Shown here: piece after piece, positions 17,192 through 26,411 of the stretch
How positions within the stretch are numbered: the first letter of the stretch is position 1
How the letters are laid out: the number at the start of each line of letters is the position of its first letter
Assembly: GCF_009754915.1 (NCBI RefSeq)
Contig: NZ_WPIK01000004.1
Span: forward strand, 124,001-188,000
Reading direction: 5' to 3'
DNA from: Mucilaginibacter arboris
GTDB lineage: Bacteria > Bacteroidota > Bacteroidia > Sphingobacteriales > Sphingobacteriaceae
DNA: 64,000 bases
Made by a program: the position numbers and the translations under genes
The notes under the pieces: generated by a model
The model's input: only the letters and a program-made list of their open reading frames with translations
Databases searched by the model: none
Told to the model about the DNA's origin: nothing

Positions 17192-18829
17192 TTGAAAAGA
17201 AGCGACTTTCTTTACCTCTCGGGCTTAGGACTTGGTTCTTTGATGTTACCCGAAATGCCTGCTTTTGCACGTCCCATTGATCCGATGGCTGCATTGTACG
17301 ATGGAATGGATGTGAAGCAAAAAAAGCAACTCGCTGATGTAGCTTTAAATGCTGCCCGCTCAAAAGGTGCTTCTTATGCGGATGTACGCATTGGCCGTTA
17401 CTTGAACCAGGCCGTAATTACGCGTGAAAACCGGATACAAAATATTGCTAATACAGAATCGCAAGGCGTTGGTATCCGTGTAATTGCAAATGGTTGCTGG
17501 GGTTTTGCGGCTTCTAACAACATGACGAAAGAAGATGTTGCCAAAACAGCAGAACGCGCCGTTGCCGTAGCCAAAGCAAACGCTAAAATACAGGCAGAAC
17601 CGGTGCAATTAGCGCCACAAAAAGGTTTTGGCGAAGTAAGCTGGAAAACACCAATAGAAATTAATGCTTTTGAAGTGCCGATAAAAGATAAAACAGATCT
17701 TTTATTATCTGTAAATGCGGCAGCAAAAGCGGGCGGCGCAAGCTTTATCAATTCTACTTGTTTTGCAGTGAACGAGCAGAAATATTTTGCTTCTACAGAT
17801 GGTTCTTACATCGATCAGGATATTCACCGCATTTTCCCAAGCTTTGTGGTTACTAAAATTGATGCTGCTTCGGGCAAGTTTCAATCCCGTAAATCCCTAA
17901 GTTCTCCGATGGGAATGGGTTATGAATATCTGAATGCGCGTCCGCAGGATAAAGTTGCAGGTGTGGTAACACGCTACAAAGGCCGTTATGATATGTTGGA
18001 AGATGTAAAAGCAGCAACGGCAGATGCCAACCAGAAAATCAAGGCAAAAACAGTAGAACCGGGAAAATATGACTTAATTCTCGATCCTTCCCACCTTTGG
18101 TTAACCATTCACGAATCTGTTGGCCACCCAACGGAATTAGACCGTGTTTTAGGTTACGAAGCCAATTATGCAGGAACCAGTTTTTTAACGTTGGATAAAT
18201 GGGAATCCAAGAAATTCCAGTTTGGCAGCAAGCTCGTTAATGTTGTTGCTGATAAAACTCAGCCTGGCTCTTTAGGCGCAGTTGGTTATGATGATGAAGG
18301 CGTAAAATGTAAAAAATGGGATTTGATTAGCGATGGTATTTTAGTGAATTATCAGGCTATTCGCGATCAGGCACATATTATCGGCCTAAAAGAATCTCAG
18401 GGCTGCTGCTACGCACAAAGCTGGGACGATGTTCAATTCCAGCGGATGGCGAACGTTTCCCTTCAACCCGGTAAAACAAAGATGAGTGTTGATGATCTGA
18501 TCAAAAATACAGAAAAAGGTATTTATATTATTGGTGACGGTTCTTTCTCGATCGATCAGCAACGGTATAATTTCCAGTTTGGCGGACAAACTTTTTACGA
18601 AATCAAAAACGGCAAGATTGTAGGAATGCTGAACGATGTTGCTTACCAGGCCAACACACGGGAGTTCTGGAATTCCTGTGCAGCAATTGCTGATGAAAGC
18701 GATTACCGTTTAGGTGGTGCTTTTAATGACGGAAAAGGACAGCCTTCGCAGTCAAACGCTGTTTCGCATGGTTCTGCAACCACTCGTTTTAATGGTGTTA
18801 ACGTTATTAACACAGCAAGAAAAATTTAA
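17192..18829 (+). CDS. tldD: TldD-like metallopeptidase (TldD/PmbA family)
   Basis: A 545-residue TldD/PmbA-family protein. The zinc motif HESVGH (residues about 307-312, in the context WLTIHESVGHPTELDRVLG) marks it as the catalytic TldD-type subunit. The N-terminus (MKRSDFLYLSGLGLGSLML) resembles a Tat-like signal with KR in place of RR, so it may be exported or anchored, unlike cytoplasmic E. coli TldD. The start is TTG with a strong SD. It forms a pair with the TldE-like gene downstream. E. coli TldD/TldE degrades unfolded peptides, processes microcin B17 and removes CcdA; the target here is unknown. Confidence 0.92.
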   Translation: MKRSDFLYLSGLGLGSLMLPEMPAFARPIDPMAALYDGMDVKQKKQLADVALNAARSKGASYADVRIGRYLNQAVITRENRIQNIANTESQGVGIRVIANGCWGFAASNNMTKEDVAKTAERAVAVAKANAKIQAEPVQLAPQKGFGEVSWKTPIEINAFEVPIKDKTDLLLSVNAAAKAGGASFINSTCFAVNEQKYFASTDGSYIDQDIHRIFPSFVVTKIDAASGKFQSRKSLSSPMGMGYEYLNARPQDKVAGVVTRYKGRYDMLEDVKAATADANQKIKAKTVEPGKYDLILDPSHLWLTIHESVGHPTELDRVLGYEANYAGTSFLTLDKWESKKFQFGSKLVNVVADKTQPGSLGAVGYDDEGVKCKKWDLISDGILVNYQAIRDQAHIIGLKESQGCCYAQSWDDVQFQRMANVSLQPGKTKMSVDDLIKNTEKGIYIIGDGSFSIDQQRYNFQFGGQTFYEIKNGKIVGMLNDVAYQANTREFWNSCAAIADESDYRLGGAFNDGKGQPSQSNAVSHGSATTRFNGVNVINTARKI

Positions 18830-18837
18830 CCAGGATT

Positions 18838-18917
18838 AAGAGAATTTAAGAATTAACAGGATGCTTTTTTTACACTATTAATTCTGTGGAATCTCTTAAA
18901 TTCTGTGAAATCACAAT
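18838..18917. repeat. Intergenic imperfect inverted repeat
   Basis: AGAATTTAAGAATTAACAGG on the left is largely complementary to ATTCTGTGGAATCTCTTAAA on the right. The hairpin lies between the two TldD/E genes and leaves the second with no SD. It belongs to a class of noncoding palindromes that is common in this window. Confidence 0.6.
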
Positions 18918-18928
18918 AAAATAAAAAA

Positions 18929-20260
18929 ATGGCGATATTAAGTAAAGAAGAAGCCCAGACGATACTCAAAAAAGTACTCAGTTTTTCTAAAGCAGATGAA
19001 TGTGAAGTTGGTTTAAGTGGCAGAGAAGGCGGAAATATCCGTTATGCCCGAAACGGCGTTTCTACCGCGGGAGATATCAGTACATTAGGGCTTGCGGTAA
19101 CTTCTACTTTTGGTAAGAAATCTGCCACTTCTACCATCGATCAGTTTGATGATTTATCTCTTCAAACAGTCGTAAAAAGAGCAGAAGAGTTAGCCAGATT
19201 AGCACCGGAAAACCCGGAACACATGCCTTTAGCTGGCCCGCAGGATTTTCCTGAAGGAATTGGTTATGTACAAGCAACTGCTGCCATGACACCTGATACA
19301 CGTGCTGAAGCGGTTTTAAAAAGCATAGAAGTTTGTAAAGCGGCTAATTTGCAGGCAGCAGGCTTTCTGGAAAACACAACTGGTTTTAATGCCTTCATGA
19401 ATTCTAAAGGCTTGTTTGGTTATGATAAAGATACCGATGTTATATTTTCGGTAACTACGCGTAATGCAGAAGGAACAGCTTCTGGTTATGCTGCGCGCGG
19501 TTTTAACGATATTAGTAAGCTTGATACTTTAACTGCTACCAAAATTGCTGCTACAAAAGCAAATGGCTCTAAAGGTGCAAAAGCCATAGAACCGGGGAAA
19601 TACACCGTTATTTTAGAACCGGTTGCTGCTACTTACATGCTCGAAAACATGTTTAGGTTTGATGCCCGTATGGCAGACGAAGGCCGTAGCTTTTTAAGCA
19701 AACCTGGCGGCGGAACGCGTTTAGGCGAGAAACTGATGGACGAAAAAGTAACCATTTATTCTGATCCTTTTAACACGGAATTGCCTGGTTCTACCTGGAA
19801 CCGCGAAGGGGAAAAGCTGGAAAAAACAACCTGGGTTGATAAAGGTGTCGTTAAAAACCTAAGCTATTCCCGTTATTGGGCGGATAAAAAAGGTGTAAAA
19901 CCAGTACCTGGGCCAAGCAATATTATTATGGAAGGCGGCACGGCTTCTATTGAAGACCTGATCAAAAGCACGGAAAGAGGAATTTTGGTTTCCAGACTTT
20001 GGTATATCCGAATGGTTGACCCACAAACGCTTCTTTTAACCGGCTTAACCCGCGATGGTACTTTTTATATTGAGAACGGAAAAATCATGTATCCGGTTAA
20101 AAACTTCCGCTTTAATGAAAGTCCTGTAATTATGCTGAACAACGTAGAAGCGTTAGGCAAACCAGAAAGAAGTATCAGTGTAGAATCTTATCGCAGTTAC
20201 TTAATCCCGCCGATGAAGATCAGGGATTTCACTTTCAGTTCCTTATCAGACGCTGTTTAA
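18929..20260 (+). CDS. TldE/PmbA-like non-catalytic peptidase subunit
   Basis: A 443-residue TldD/PmbA-family protein. The position of the TldD zinc motif reads LEPVAATYMLENMF, so the HExxxH ligands are missing, as in TldE/PmbA, which forms a heterodimer with TldD. The C-terminal GLTRDGTFYIENGKI pattern matches the family. It starts 99 bases after the TldD-like gene and ends the long MoxR-to-TldE gene run, with a terminator at 20281. Confidence 0.92.
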   Translation: MAILSKEEAQTILKKVLSFSKADECEVGLSGREGGNIRYARNGVSTAGDISTLGLAVTSTFGKKSATSTIDQFDDLSLQTVVKRAEELARLAPENPEHMPLAGPQDFPEGIGYVQATAAMTPDTRAEAVLKSIEVCKAANLQAAGFLENTTGFNAFMNSKGLFGYDKDTDVIFSVTTRNAEGTASGYAARGFNDISKLDTLTATKIAATKANGSKGAKAIEPGKYTVILEPVAATYMLENMFRFDARMADEGRSFLSKPGGGTRLGEKLMDEKVTIYSDPFNTELPGSTWNREGEKLEKTTWVDKGVVKNLSYSRYWADKKGVKPVPGPSNIIMEGGTASIEDLIKSTERGILVSRLWYIRMVDPQTLLLTGLTRDGTFYIENGKIMYPVKNFRFNESPVIMLNNVEALGKPERSISVESYRSYLIPPMKIRDFTFSSLSDAV

Positions 20261-20280
20261 TCTCGAAAGCAATAAATTTA

Positions 20281-20310
20281 AAAAGCACGATTTCGGTCGT
20301 GCTTTTGTTT
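20281..20310 (+). terminator. Intrinsic terminator of the MoxR-TldE operon
   Basis: The stem AAAAGCACGA / TCGTGCTTTT with a 6-base loop is followed by a T-rich tail (GTTTT). It lies 20 bases after the TldE stop. Confidence 0.88.
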
Positions 20311-20330
20311 TAACAACAATTTTTAACCGG

Positions 20331-20361
20331 TAAAAACAGCATCGGTACAATACTTCTTTTA
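20331..20361. repeat. Facing pair of dispersed repeats
   Basis: TAAAAACAGCAT at 20331-20342 and, on the opposite strand, the TAAAAGAAGTAT form at 20350-20361, just past the TldE terminator. The rest of the gap up to 20538 is AT-rich and holds no gene that I can see; it must contain the promoter of the AhpD-like gene. Confidence 0.75.
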
Positions 20362-20538
20362 GCAGCAAAAAAACTGCATCCTATCATCTTCAACCTAAGA
20401 ACGTTTCTTTAAAAAACCTTACTTCTTATAAAGCTTAAACACATAACTATTGTCATATTATTTAATGATGTAACTTTTTTCTAATTGCATTAGTATGAAC
20501 GACTTTAATTAATCAAACTTAAAATCCTCTTACTAAAA

Positions 20539-21102
20539 ATGAATTTCGGATTAAACATCGTTGAATATGATTCAGCTTCTGCTGAAGTCCAATCAATTTA
20601 TGATGAAACAATGAGGGAACTTGGAATTCCTTTTGTTTTAAACTGGTTTAAATGCCAGGGAAATAATGCTACGCTGCTTCGTGGCAACTGGGAAAAGTTG
20701 CGCTCAACAATGTTGGTTGGCAATGTGCCTTTCATTTTAAAGCAACTGATTATTTACAATATTTCCACTTTAAAAGGATGTAAATATTGTGCGCATACAC
20801 ATGGTGTTATTGCAGATGGCATGAGTAAAATGCTGACCGGAAATGATGCAGAAAAACTTACCGACGACCTGAACAGCAGCTATATTCCTTCGGCTTATAA
20901 AACTGCTATTAAAATTGTTACCAATCTGGCTTTATCACCAAAAAACGCAACAATAGAAGATTATGAAGATTTGCGGGACGAAGGTTTTTCGGATTTAGAG
21001 ATACAAGAACTGATGGCCCTTGCAGACCTAACCAACATGGTGAATACGATTGCCGACATTTCGGGCATTCAGATTGATAATGAACTGATGGAAGTAAAAT
21101 AA
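20539..21102 (+). CDS. Carboxymuconolactone decarboxylase / AhpD-like protein
   Basis: A 187-residue all-helical CMD-family protein. The motif GCKYCAHTHG puts the redox pair at C81 and C84 with the downstream histidine, as in AhpD-like alkylhydroperoxidases. This suggests thiol-based peroxide reduction rather than decarboxylation, but the partner is unknown. The histidine kinase gene starts 3 bases after its stop, so the two are almost certainly co-expressed. Confidence 0.88.
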   Translation: MNFGLNIVEYDSASAEVQSIYDETMRELGIPFVLNWFKCQGNNATLLRGNWEKLRSTMLVGNVPFILKQLIIYNISTLKGCKYCAHTHGVIADGMSKMLTGNDAEKLTDDLNSSYIPSAYKTAIKIVTNLALSPKNATIEDYEDLRDEGFSDLEIQELMALADLTNMVNTIADISGIQIDNELMEVK

Positions 21103-21105
21103 ACA

Positions 21106-22383
21106 ATGGCTGTTTCATTTGATAACCTGCAAAATACGCAGCGGATTCGATATGAAGCTTTTGCCAATTTTGCTACTGAAATAAACAATTGTAATACCTA
21201 CAATACTATAGCTGTTGCTCTTTCCGGCCAGGTTAAGTTTATTTTAGATTCCTTTATTTTCCGGATCTGTTATCAGTTTGATAACTCAACCTTAACTTTT
21301 GAAGTTTTTCGTGGCAACTGTACCTTCCTGGAAGGTACAGTTGATTCTGTTTTGCAATTTGAGAAGCAAGTTTTATCCCGAGGGATCCCCGTATCGGTAA
21401 CCAGGGCAGAAATCAAAGAAAACCCAACATTAAACCAAACTGTATACCATCATCCAAAAGTTCATTCCCTTTCCGTATTACCAACTGTTAACAGCCAGCA
21501 TCAAATTATCGTAACCAATGCTTTGCGACAGGAAGATTTATCGCTTGAATCTGATTTTAAGTTTTTGCGACTTATCAGTGATTTGATAGCAAGCAAACTT
21601 TCCCAGTTATTTCTAATCCGGCAAATTGAACAAAAACGGCTTGAACTTGAACAAAAAAACAAACAGATAACTATTTTAAACCAAACGCTGGAAGAAAAAG
21701 TAAGCCAGCGGACAGTTGAACTGCAAGAAGCAAACCTGGAATTACAGACCTTGTTTTACCGTACCAGCCATGATTTCAGGGCGCCTTTAGCTAATATTGT
21801 AGGGTTGGCCAACCTGGCAGAAATGGTTACTGATGATCCTGATGTTCTAAACTTGTTCGATAAGTGTAAAACAGTTGTTGGCGGTTTAGACAAAATGCTG
21901 TTTAAGTTAAATACCATGAGTTCTTTTGAGTTTGAAAAGAACTTTGAAAAAATTGATTTTAAAGATATTGTTCAGAAAATAAAACAAAAATTTCAGAACG
22001 AGATCCAGTCTAATGATATTGTTGTCCGATTTTCAGATGCAACTTTAAACAGTTTTTCATGTCACAAAGCAATGCTTTTGTGCATTTTTGAAAATTTGTT
22101 TGAAAATGCAATTTGCTTTTGTAGCGCACAACCTGAAATTGATATTCACATAGAAAATTCAGGCCCTGGCCTCCTGATCCGTTTTGCAGATAACGGAACA
22201 GGCATTCCCCCAGAAATAAAAGATAAAATATTTGCTATGTATTACCGTGGAAATGAACGTTCTACAGGCACCGGGCTTGGTTTATACATTGTTAAAAAGC
22301 TGGTAAAAATGCTTAACGGAAAAATTACTGTTGAAAGCAAAGCAGGTGTATTTACGGCATTTAACATAGGTCTTCCAGCTTAA
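21106..22383 (+). CDS. Sensor histidine kinase with GAF-like input domain
   Basis: A 425-residue soluble kinase. The N-terminal 170 residues look like a GAF domain (by pattern, weak). Residues about 172-215 form a coiled coil rich in EQKN and LEEKVSQRTVELQEANLE. HisKA has H222 in FYRTSHDFRAPLANIVG, and HATPase_c has ENLFENAICF, DNGTGIPPEIK and GTGLGLYIVKKLV. No membrane segment and no receiver domain. Its partner gene is the AhpD-like protein 3 bases upstream, which hints at a redox input (inference). Confidence 0.9.
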   Translation: MAVSFDNLQNTQRIRYEAFANFATEINNCNTYNTIAVALSGQVKFILDSFIFRICYQFDNSTLTFEVFRGNCTFLEGTVDSVLQFEKQVLSRGIPVSVTRAEIKENPTLNQTVYHHPKVHSLSVLPTVNSQHQIIVTNALRQEDLSLESDFKFLRLISDLIASKLSQLFLIRQIEQKRLELEQKNKQITILNQTLEEKVSQRTVELQEANLELQTLFYRTSHDFRAPLANIVGLANLAEMVTDDPDVLNLFDKCKTVVGGLDKMLFKLNTMSSFEFEKNFEKIDFKDIVQKIKQKFQNEIQSNDIVVRFSDATLNSFSCHKAMLLCIFENLFENAICFCSAQPEIDIHIENSGPGLLIRFADNGTGIPPEIKDKIFAMYYRGNERSTGTGLGLYIVKKLVKMLNGKITVESKAGVFTAFNIGLPA

Positions 22384-22449
22384 ACAAAGAAACGTTTCAT
22401 CATCCAATATTTATTTTAATTTCCGTCCAACATCCTTTTATCCTGATTG

Positions 22450-23775
22450 CTACTTCTTCAGCCAGCCTGTTTCATTTCCATCTTCTATCAAATAAAAAGA
22501 CTCAAAACCAGCCAGTACATTTACCGGTTTTCCGGCTGCCAGGATTGTCTTTTTTGGTGATAAAGTATCGGGTTGGTTATACAAAGGCTGTGCTGTTTTT
22601 AACGTATATTTTCTTAACGGCGCGTTTATAGTATTAACAGATTTACTGTTTAAAAAACCTGTTTGTCCGTTTGGCAGCGTTACTTTGTAATAATTTCCAA
22701 CAGCAGCATCTACATGCAAAGCTGTTCCTTCCGGCAATGCTTCTTTTACCGGTGCTTTTTCGGTAGCTTCTGTAAGTAATTTGCTGTTTCGGGTATCTGT
22801 CCGAACCATGGTATTCAGGTTTTGCAGAGGAGCGGTAACAGGTTCAGGTTTTTTAGTAACAGGTGCAACAAAAGTAAGCGGATTAACAGCGCCGCCATTG
22901 GTATAAATGCCAAAATGCAAATGTGAAGGTGTAGTTTTAGCATTGCCGGTATTGCCAACCAAACCAACGGTATCACCAACAGAAACATGCTGACCGTTGT
23001 GTACCAGTTGCGAATCCAGATGTGCGTAATACAAAGTATAGTCCGCATCGTCAGGATGCAAAAAAACTACTTTTCCGCCTAATTTATTTTCGCCTGGTTG
23101 AGCAATCCCGTTGGCTGCCGCTAAAGCTGGCGTTCCTTTTTTAGCGAAAATATCAACGCCTTCATGCTTGCGGATTCCGGCATCGCGATCAGCTCCATAA
23201 AAACTGCCAATATTTGGTTTGCCGGAAGCGGCAACTGGAAAAGCTAAAGCCGGGCCAGATTGGATTATCAACGTATATTCTCCGCTCTTCAATAATTCTG
23301 GTTGTAAACGAAGCAAATAGGTTCCGCCCTGCTTTACTTCTACAGTTAAAGGTTTCCCGGAGGTATCGGCAGAAGCCAGTAATTTGTTTTGCTGGGATTT
23401 TTGCTGCCATAAATCTATAAAAATATTAAAATTTTGTGCGGGATTTTTACTGAGGCTGATATACAGCTTCTCCCCTCTTTTGCCTTCAAACTGAAAAGTA
23501 GCGGCCTGAACACGTTCTGCAGCAAAAAAACCGGTTTCTTTATACGGAATGGTGATGTGGATTGCTTTGCCCAAACTTTGATCTGCCATTTGCAGCCACT
23601 GGCTTCCTATGGCCGTTTGCTGCAAACCAGCAGTTTTCAAACGGTTGCCATAAGTATCATGAGGAGACATTTTTTTAAATAAACCAGCAGGCCCAATACT
23701 GTTACACGAAAAAATAGTTGCTAAAAGAAGCATCCAAATTAGAGCGCTTAATTTGGATTGGGTTAGTAAATTCAT
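22450..23775 (-). CDS. Lipoprotein M23 peptidase with SH3-like domain
   Basis: A 441-residue protein with an N-terminal hydrophobic stretch ending in the lipobox-like IFSC near residue 24. A pre-peptidase beta domain lies at about residues 60-175. The LytM zinc domain follows, with HEGVDIFAKKG and HLHFGIYTNGGAVNPL, so it should cut peptidoglycan stems or bridges. The C-terminal part has one or two bacterial SH3-like repeats (LPEGTALHVDAAVGNYYKV). Repeat copies lie inside the gene at 22737 (read VKEA) and at 23722 (signal-sequence region, read LLLA on the other strand). Confidence 0.88.
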   Translation of the reverse strand: MNLLTQSKLSALIWMLLLATIFSCNSIGPAGLFKKMSPHDTYGNRLKTAGLQQTAIGSQWLQMADQSLGKAIHITIPYKETGFFAAERVQAATFQFEGKRGEKLYISLSKNPAQNFNIFIDLWQQKSQQNKLLASADTSGKPLTVEVKQGGTYLLRLQPELLKSGEYTLIIQSGPALAFPVAASGKPNIGSFYGADRDAGIRKHEGVDIFAKKGTPALAAANGIAQPGENKLGGKVVFLHPDDADYTLYYAHLDSQLVHNGQHVSVGDTVGLVGNTGNAKTTPSHLHFGIYTNGGAVNPLTFVAPVTKKPEPVTAPLQNLNTMVRTDTRNSKLLTEATEKAPVKEALPEGTALHVDAAVGNYYKVTLPNGQTGFLNSKSVNTINAPLRKYTLKTAQPLYNQPDTLSPKKTILAAGKPVNVLAGFESFYLIEDGNETGWLKK

Positions 23776-24118
23776 AAATGTAAATTGACTTTCAATTTTA
23801 ACCTTCCAGAAGTATGAATGTTTGCTGCAAACTGATGGCCGGGATGGTCCTTTATCAAAGGTTTGCTATCAGTTTTACCAACAAGAGAAACCTTCATCAA
23901 GTAATATAATATTTATTGCAAACTGCGAAAAAACAATGAGCGAAAGAATGAAACGCTGTTTGAGGTTGAGTATAAACATCAGCCGTAAAACTAAGCTTTT
24001 TATATTTTGATGCTGTTTTTATGCCGGTAAAAACAGTATTGGTTTAGGGATAAAGATGCAAAACCCTCAGCATAAAAAATTATGTCAAGAGTTTACATGA
24101 TTAAAATGGGAGGTCTTT
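23776..24118. other. Gene-free interval
   Basis: No convincing gene in 343 bases. It holds AAACTGAT/ATCAGTTT complementary words near 23829 and 23869, and the back-to-back repeat pair at 24010-24039. The promoter of the M23 lipoprotein (minus strand) must lie near 23776-23830. Confidence 0.6.
24010..24039. repeat. Back-to-back pair of dispersed repeats forming a palindrome
   Basis: ATGCTGTTTTTA, then TGCCGG, then TAAAAACAGTAT: the two copies form a 30-base near-perfect palindrome. This is the clearest example of the full dyad from which single copies could derive. Confidence 0.85.
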
Positions 24119-25096
24119 TTAGTAACGTTTCACACTAAAATCAGAAATACCGCCTTTTAAATTGAGGTATATTTTTTTAGGTGCCGCAGCAAAACCGGCC
24201 GTTTCATACTGGCTGTCGCTTTTAGATTCAAACCCATCAAAATTTTTGGAGGATAAACCTGTTTTGCTGTTGATATGGCAAGCCGCATCCTTTGGTACGC
24301 TGATGTTTACTTCGGAAACTCCGGTAGAAATATCAACCAGCATGTTGTTTACCGGCTCACCCAATTTTACATCCATTGAAGTAGCGCCGCCTTTTACATG
24401 CAAATTCCTGATCTTAAATTTACTTAAATCTAAGTTCATTTTACTTGCGCCAGATGCAACATCAATATTCCATTCGGGGTTTGTGTTAAGCTTAATAGTT
24501 GCCTTATTACCTTTATCGCTATCCCAGTTAATAGAATGCCTGGAACTTCTGGTGTTAAAGTTGATGGTTTTGCCAGAATCGGTTGCCAGGGTGTTAAAAA
24601 CAAACTTTCCGGATAACTCATGTGTAGCTGCACTAAAAAGTTCGGCGGTTGTATCCTGTAAAATATAAGTAGCGCCGCCACCTCTAATGTTTAATGTAGC
24701 AACTTTTACCTGCGGCGAGTAGGGTTCCTGGTAGGTGCTGTTCCCTTCTAATTTAGTTACACCTTTTCCCTCATGATCGTCATCGTCATCGCTGCTATCA
24801 TCATTAAAAAAAGCATTGTTGTTAAAATGATTGTTCCAGAAATGGCTATCGGCCGGCATAGCGCCGCGATACACAACCAGTGCAAAAACTGCTATAAAAA
24901 CAGCTACTTTTACAGCAGTAGCGCTGCCAGAATTTTGGTGGGAAAAAACCATGTTTACGCCAGATAAAATCAGGAACAGCGGCCAAAGCCTGATGATGTT
25001 TCCCCAGTGGAAATTGATCACATTAAAATTATCCAGTAAAAACAGTATGCCAATGCCCAGCAAAAACAAACCGGTAAATAATCTGTCGCGTTTCAT
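24119..25096 (-). CDS. LiaF-like / cell-wall-stress membrane protein
   Basis: A 325-residue protein. The N-terminus has LiaI/LiaF-type membrane segments (GLFLLGIGILFLLDNF, IIRLWPLFLILSGVNMVF, VAVFIAVFALVVY). A polar Asp-rich linker (NDDSSDDDDDHEG) and a C-terminal beta-helix 'toastrack' domain follow (ASGASKMNLDLSKFKIRN, TGVSEVNISVPKDAA). Such proteins modulate envelope-stress signalling in other bacteria. The gene follows the PspC gene on the same strand and is probably co-transcribed with it. Confidence 0.82.
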   Translation of the reverse strand: MKRDRLFTGLFLLGIGILFLLDNFNVINFHWGNIIRLWPLFLILSGVNMVFSHQNSGSATAVKVAVFIAVFALVVYRGAMPADSHFWNNHFNNNAFFNDDSSDDDDDHEGKGVTKLEGNSTYQEPYSPQVKVATLNIRGGGATYILQDTTAELFSAATHELSGKFVFNTLATDSGKTINFNTRSSRHSINWDSDKGNKATIKLNTNPEWNIDVASGASKMNLDLSKFKIRNLHVKGGATSMDVKLGEPVNNMLVDISTGVSEVNISVPKDAACHINSKTGLSSKNFDGFESKSDSQYETAGFAAAPKKIYLNLKGGISDFSVKRY

Positions 25097-25099
25097 GGT

Positions 25100-25618
25100 T
25101 TAAATATCTTTTGTGTTGTTATCATTTGGGTTGATGCCAGACCAGTCTTCTTTCTTCTCCTCGGTTTTTGGTTCTACTGTTTTATTTTTGGAACGGAGGA
25201 TTAGCCCTAAACCAATAACGACCAGGATTACCGGCCAGAACTGCTCGAAATTAAACCAGTACGGAATAAAGTCGAACTGGTCCAGCAGGAAAAAAATGCC
25301 TAATAAAATAAGTACGGCACCACCAATTTGGGCTATATCTTTATTATTGTTTGATTTGAAACTTGGCCTGAAAGGTTGAGAAGGTGGGTTTTCGCCATGA
25401 ACGGTATAATCTACTACCGGCTCATTTAAAACAACGTTTCTTCTCGGCATTACAATCCACAAAACAATATAAGCCAGCGTGCCGCCGCCATGATAAATAA
25501 GCGTTAAAACAAAAAGCAAGCGCACCAGGGTAACATCAATGCTAAAATAATCGGCCAGACCGGCACATACACCAGCTATCACTTTTCTGCTTTCATCGCG
25601 GTACAATTTCTTTTCCAT
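25100..25618 (-). CDS. PspC-domain membrane protein
   Basis: A 172-residue protein. The PspC domain is at the N-terminus (SRKVIAGVCAGLADYFSID, VRLLFVLTLIYHGGGTLAY, IVLWIVMPRR), and a pair of C-terminal segments (IGGAVLILLGIFFLLDQFDF, FWPVILVVIGLGLIL) resembles the LiaI/DUF5668 unit of the next gene. The ATG at 25618 was preferred to a TTG three codons upstream. PspC proteins sense inner-membrane stress in proteobacteria; the same role here is inferred. It sits 3 bases from the LiaF-like gene. Confidence 0.88.
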   Translation of the reverse strand: MEKKLYRDESRKVIAGVCAGLADYFSIDVTLVRLLFVLTLIYHGGGTLAYIVLWIVMPRRNVVLNEPVVDYTVHGENPPSQPFRPSFKSNNNKDIAQIGGAVLILLGIFFLLDQFDFIPYWFNFEQFWPVILVVIGLGLILRSKNKTVEPKTEEKKEDWSGINPNDNNTKDI

Positions 25619-25637
25619 GATCTTCAATTCTGTTTTT

Positions 25638-26342
25638 TTATATTTCTTCTGTTGTGGTTTGGATAATCAGCTCATCTACATTGGCGCCTGCACTCATTTT
25701 TAAACAATTAATTACGGCAGCAGCCACATCTTCAGGCATTACAAATTTTTCTGGCGGAATGGTAGTCCCAGACCAGGAACTTGTTAGCGTTGATCCCGGC
25801 AATATGGCAGTTACTTTTACCCGATGGGCTTTCATTTCCTCGCGCATAACATCATTAAGACCACGCTGTGCAAACTTTGTTACAGAATAACTTCCGGCAT
25901 TTACAACAACTTGTTTTGCTGCTACAGAACAGATATTAAAAATATGTCCGGTACGGGCAGCTATTAATTTTTTACCGAAATAACGGTACAATTCGTAACC
26001 TGCCATCAGGTTTAAATCCAATTGCTTTTGCAAGGCATTTTCTTCTTCCTCCAAAATACTTGCCGGTAAAAACAGTCCTGCATTGTTAATCAGGATTTGT
26101 ATGGATTGCAATTCTCGTTCTGCTTCTGCTGCAAAACTGATGAGTTCTTTACGTAAACTGCAATCAGTAACACGTGTAAAAACACGTATGTTAGAATTAA
26201 TTTGCAGCAATGCTTCTTTTACCAGCAATAAATCTTCATTATTTCTGGAACAAATAGCCAGATTAATTCCTTCTTTAGCCAGTGCTTTGGCAATGGCCAA
26301 TCCTATTCCTTTGGTTGCCCCTGTTATCAGTGCGTTTTGCAT
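25638..26342 (-). CDS. Short-chain dehydrogenase/reductase
   Basis: A 234-residue classical SDR: the cofactor motif TGATKGIG at residues 7-14, NNAG after strand 4, and the catalytic Ser...Tyr-x-x-x-Lys seen as ICSVAAKQ ... SYSVTKFAQRG. It lies 19 bases from the PspC gene on the same strand. The substrate is unknown. Internal repeat copies lie at 26067 (degenerate) and 26210. Confidence 0.92.
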   Translation of the reverse strand: MQNALITGATKGIGLAIAKALAKEGINLAICSRNNEDLLLVKEALLQINSNIRVFTRVTDCSLRKELISFAAEAERELQSIQILINNAGLFLPASILEEEENALQKQLDLNLMAGYELYRYFGKKLIAARTGHIFNICSVAAKQVVVNAGSYSVTKFAQRGLNDVMREEMKAHRVKVTAILPGSTLTSSWSGTTIPPEKFVMPEDVAAAVINCLKMSAGANVDELIIQTTTEEI

Positions 26343-26411
26343 GGATAAAATTAGCTAAAAACAACATGAGGTCTTAAATTGAAAAAATGTATTTTTAAAA
26401 AATTTTAAAGA

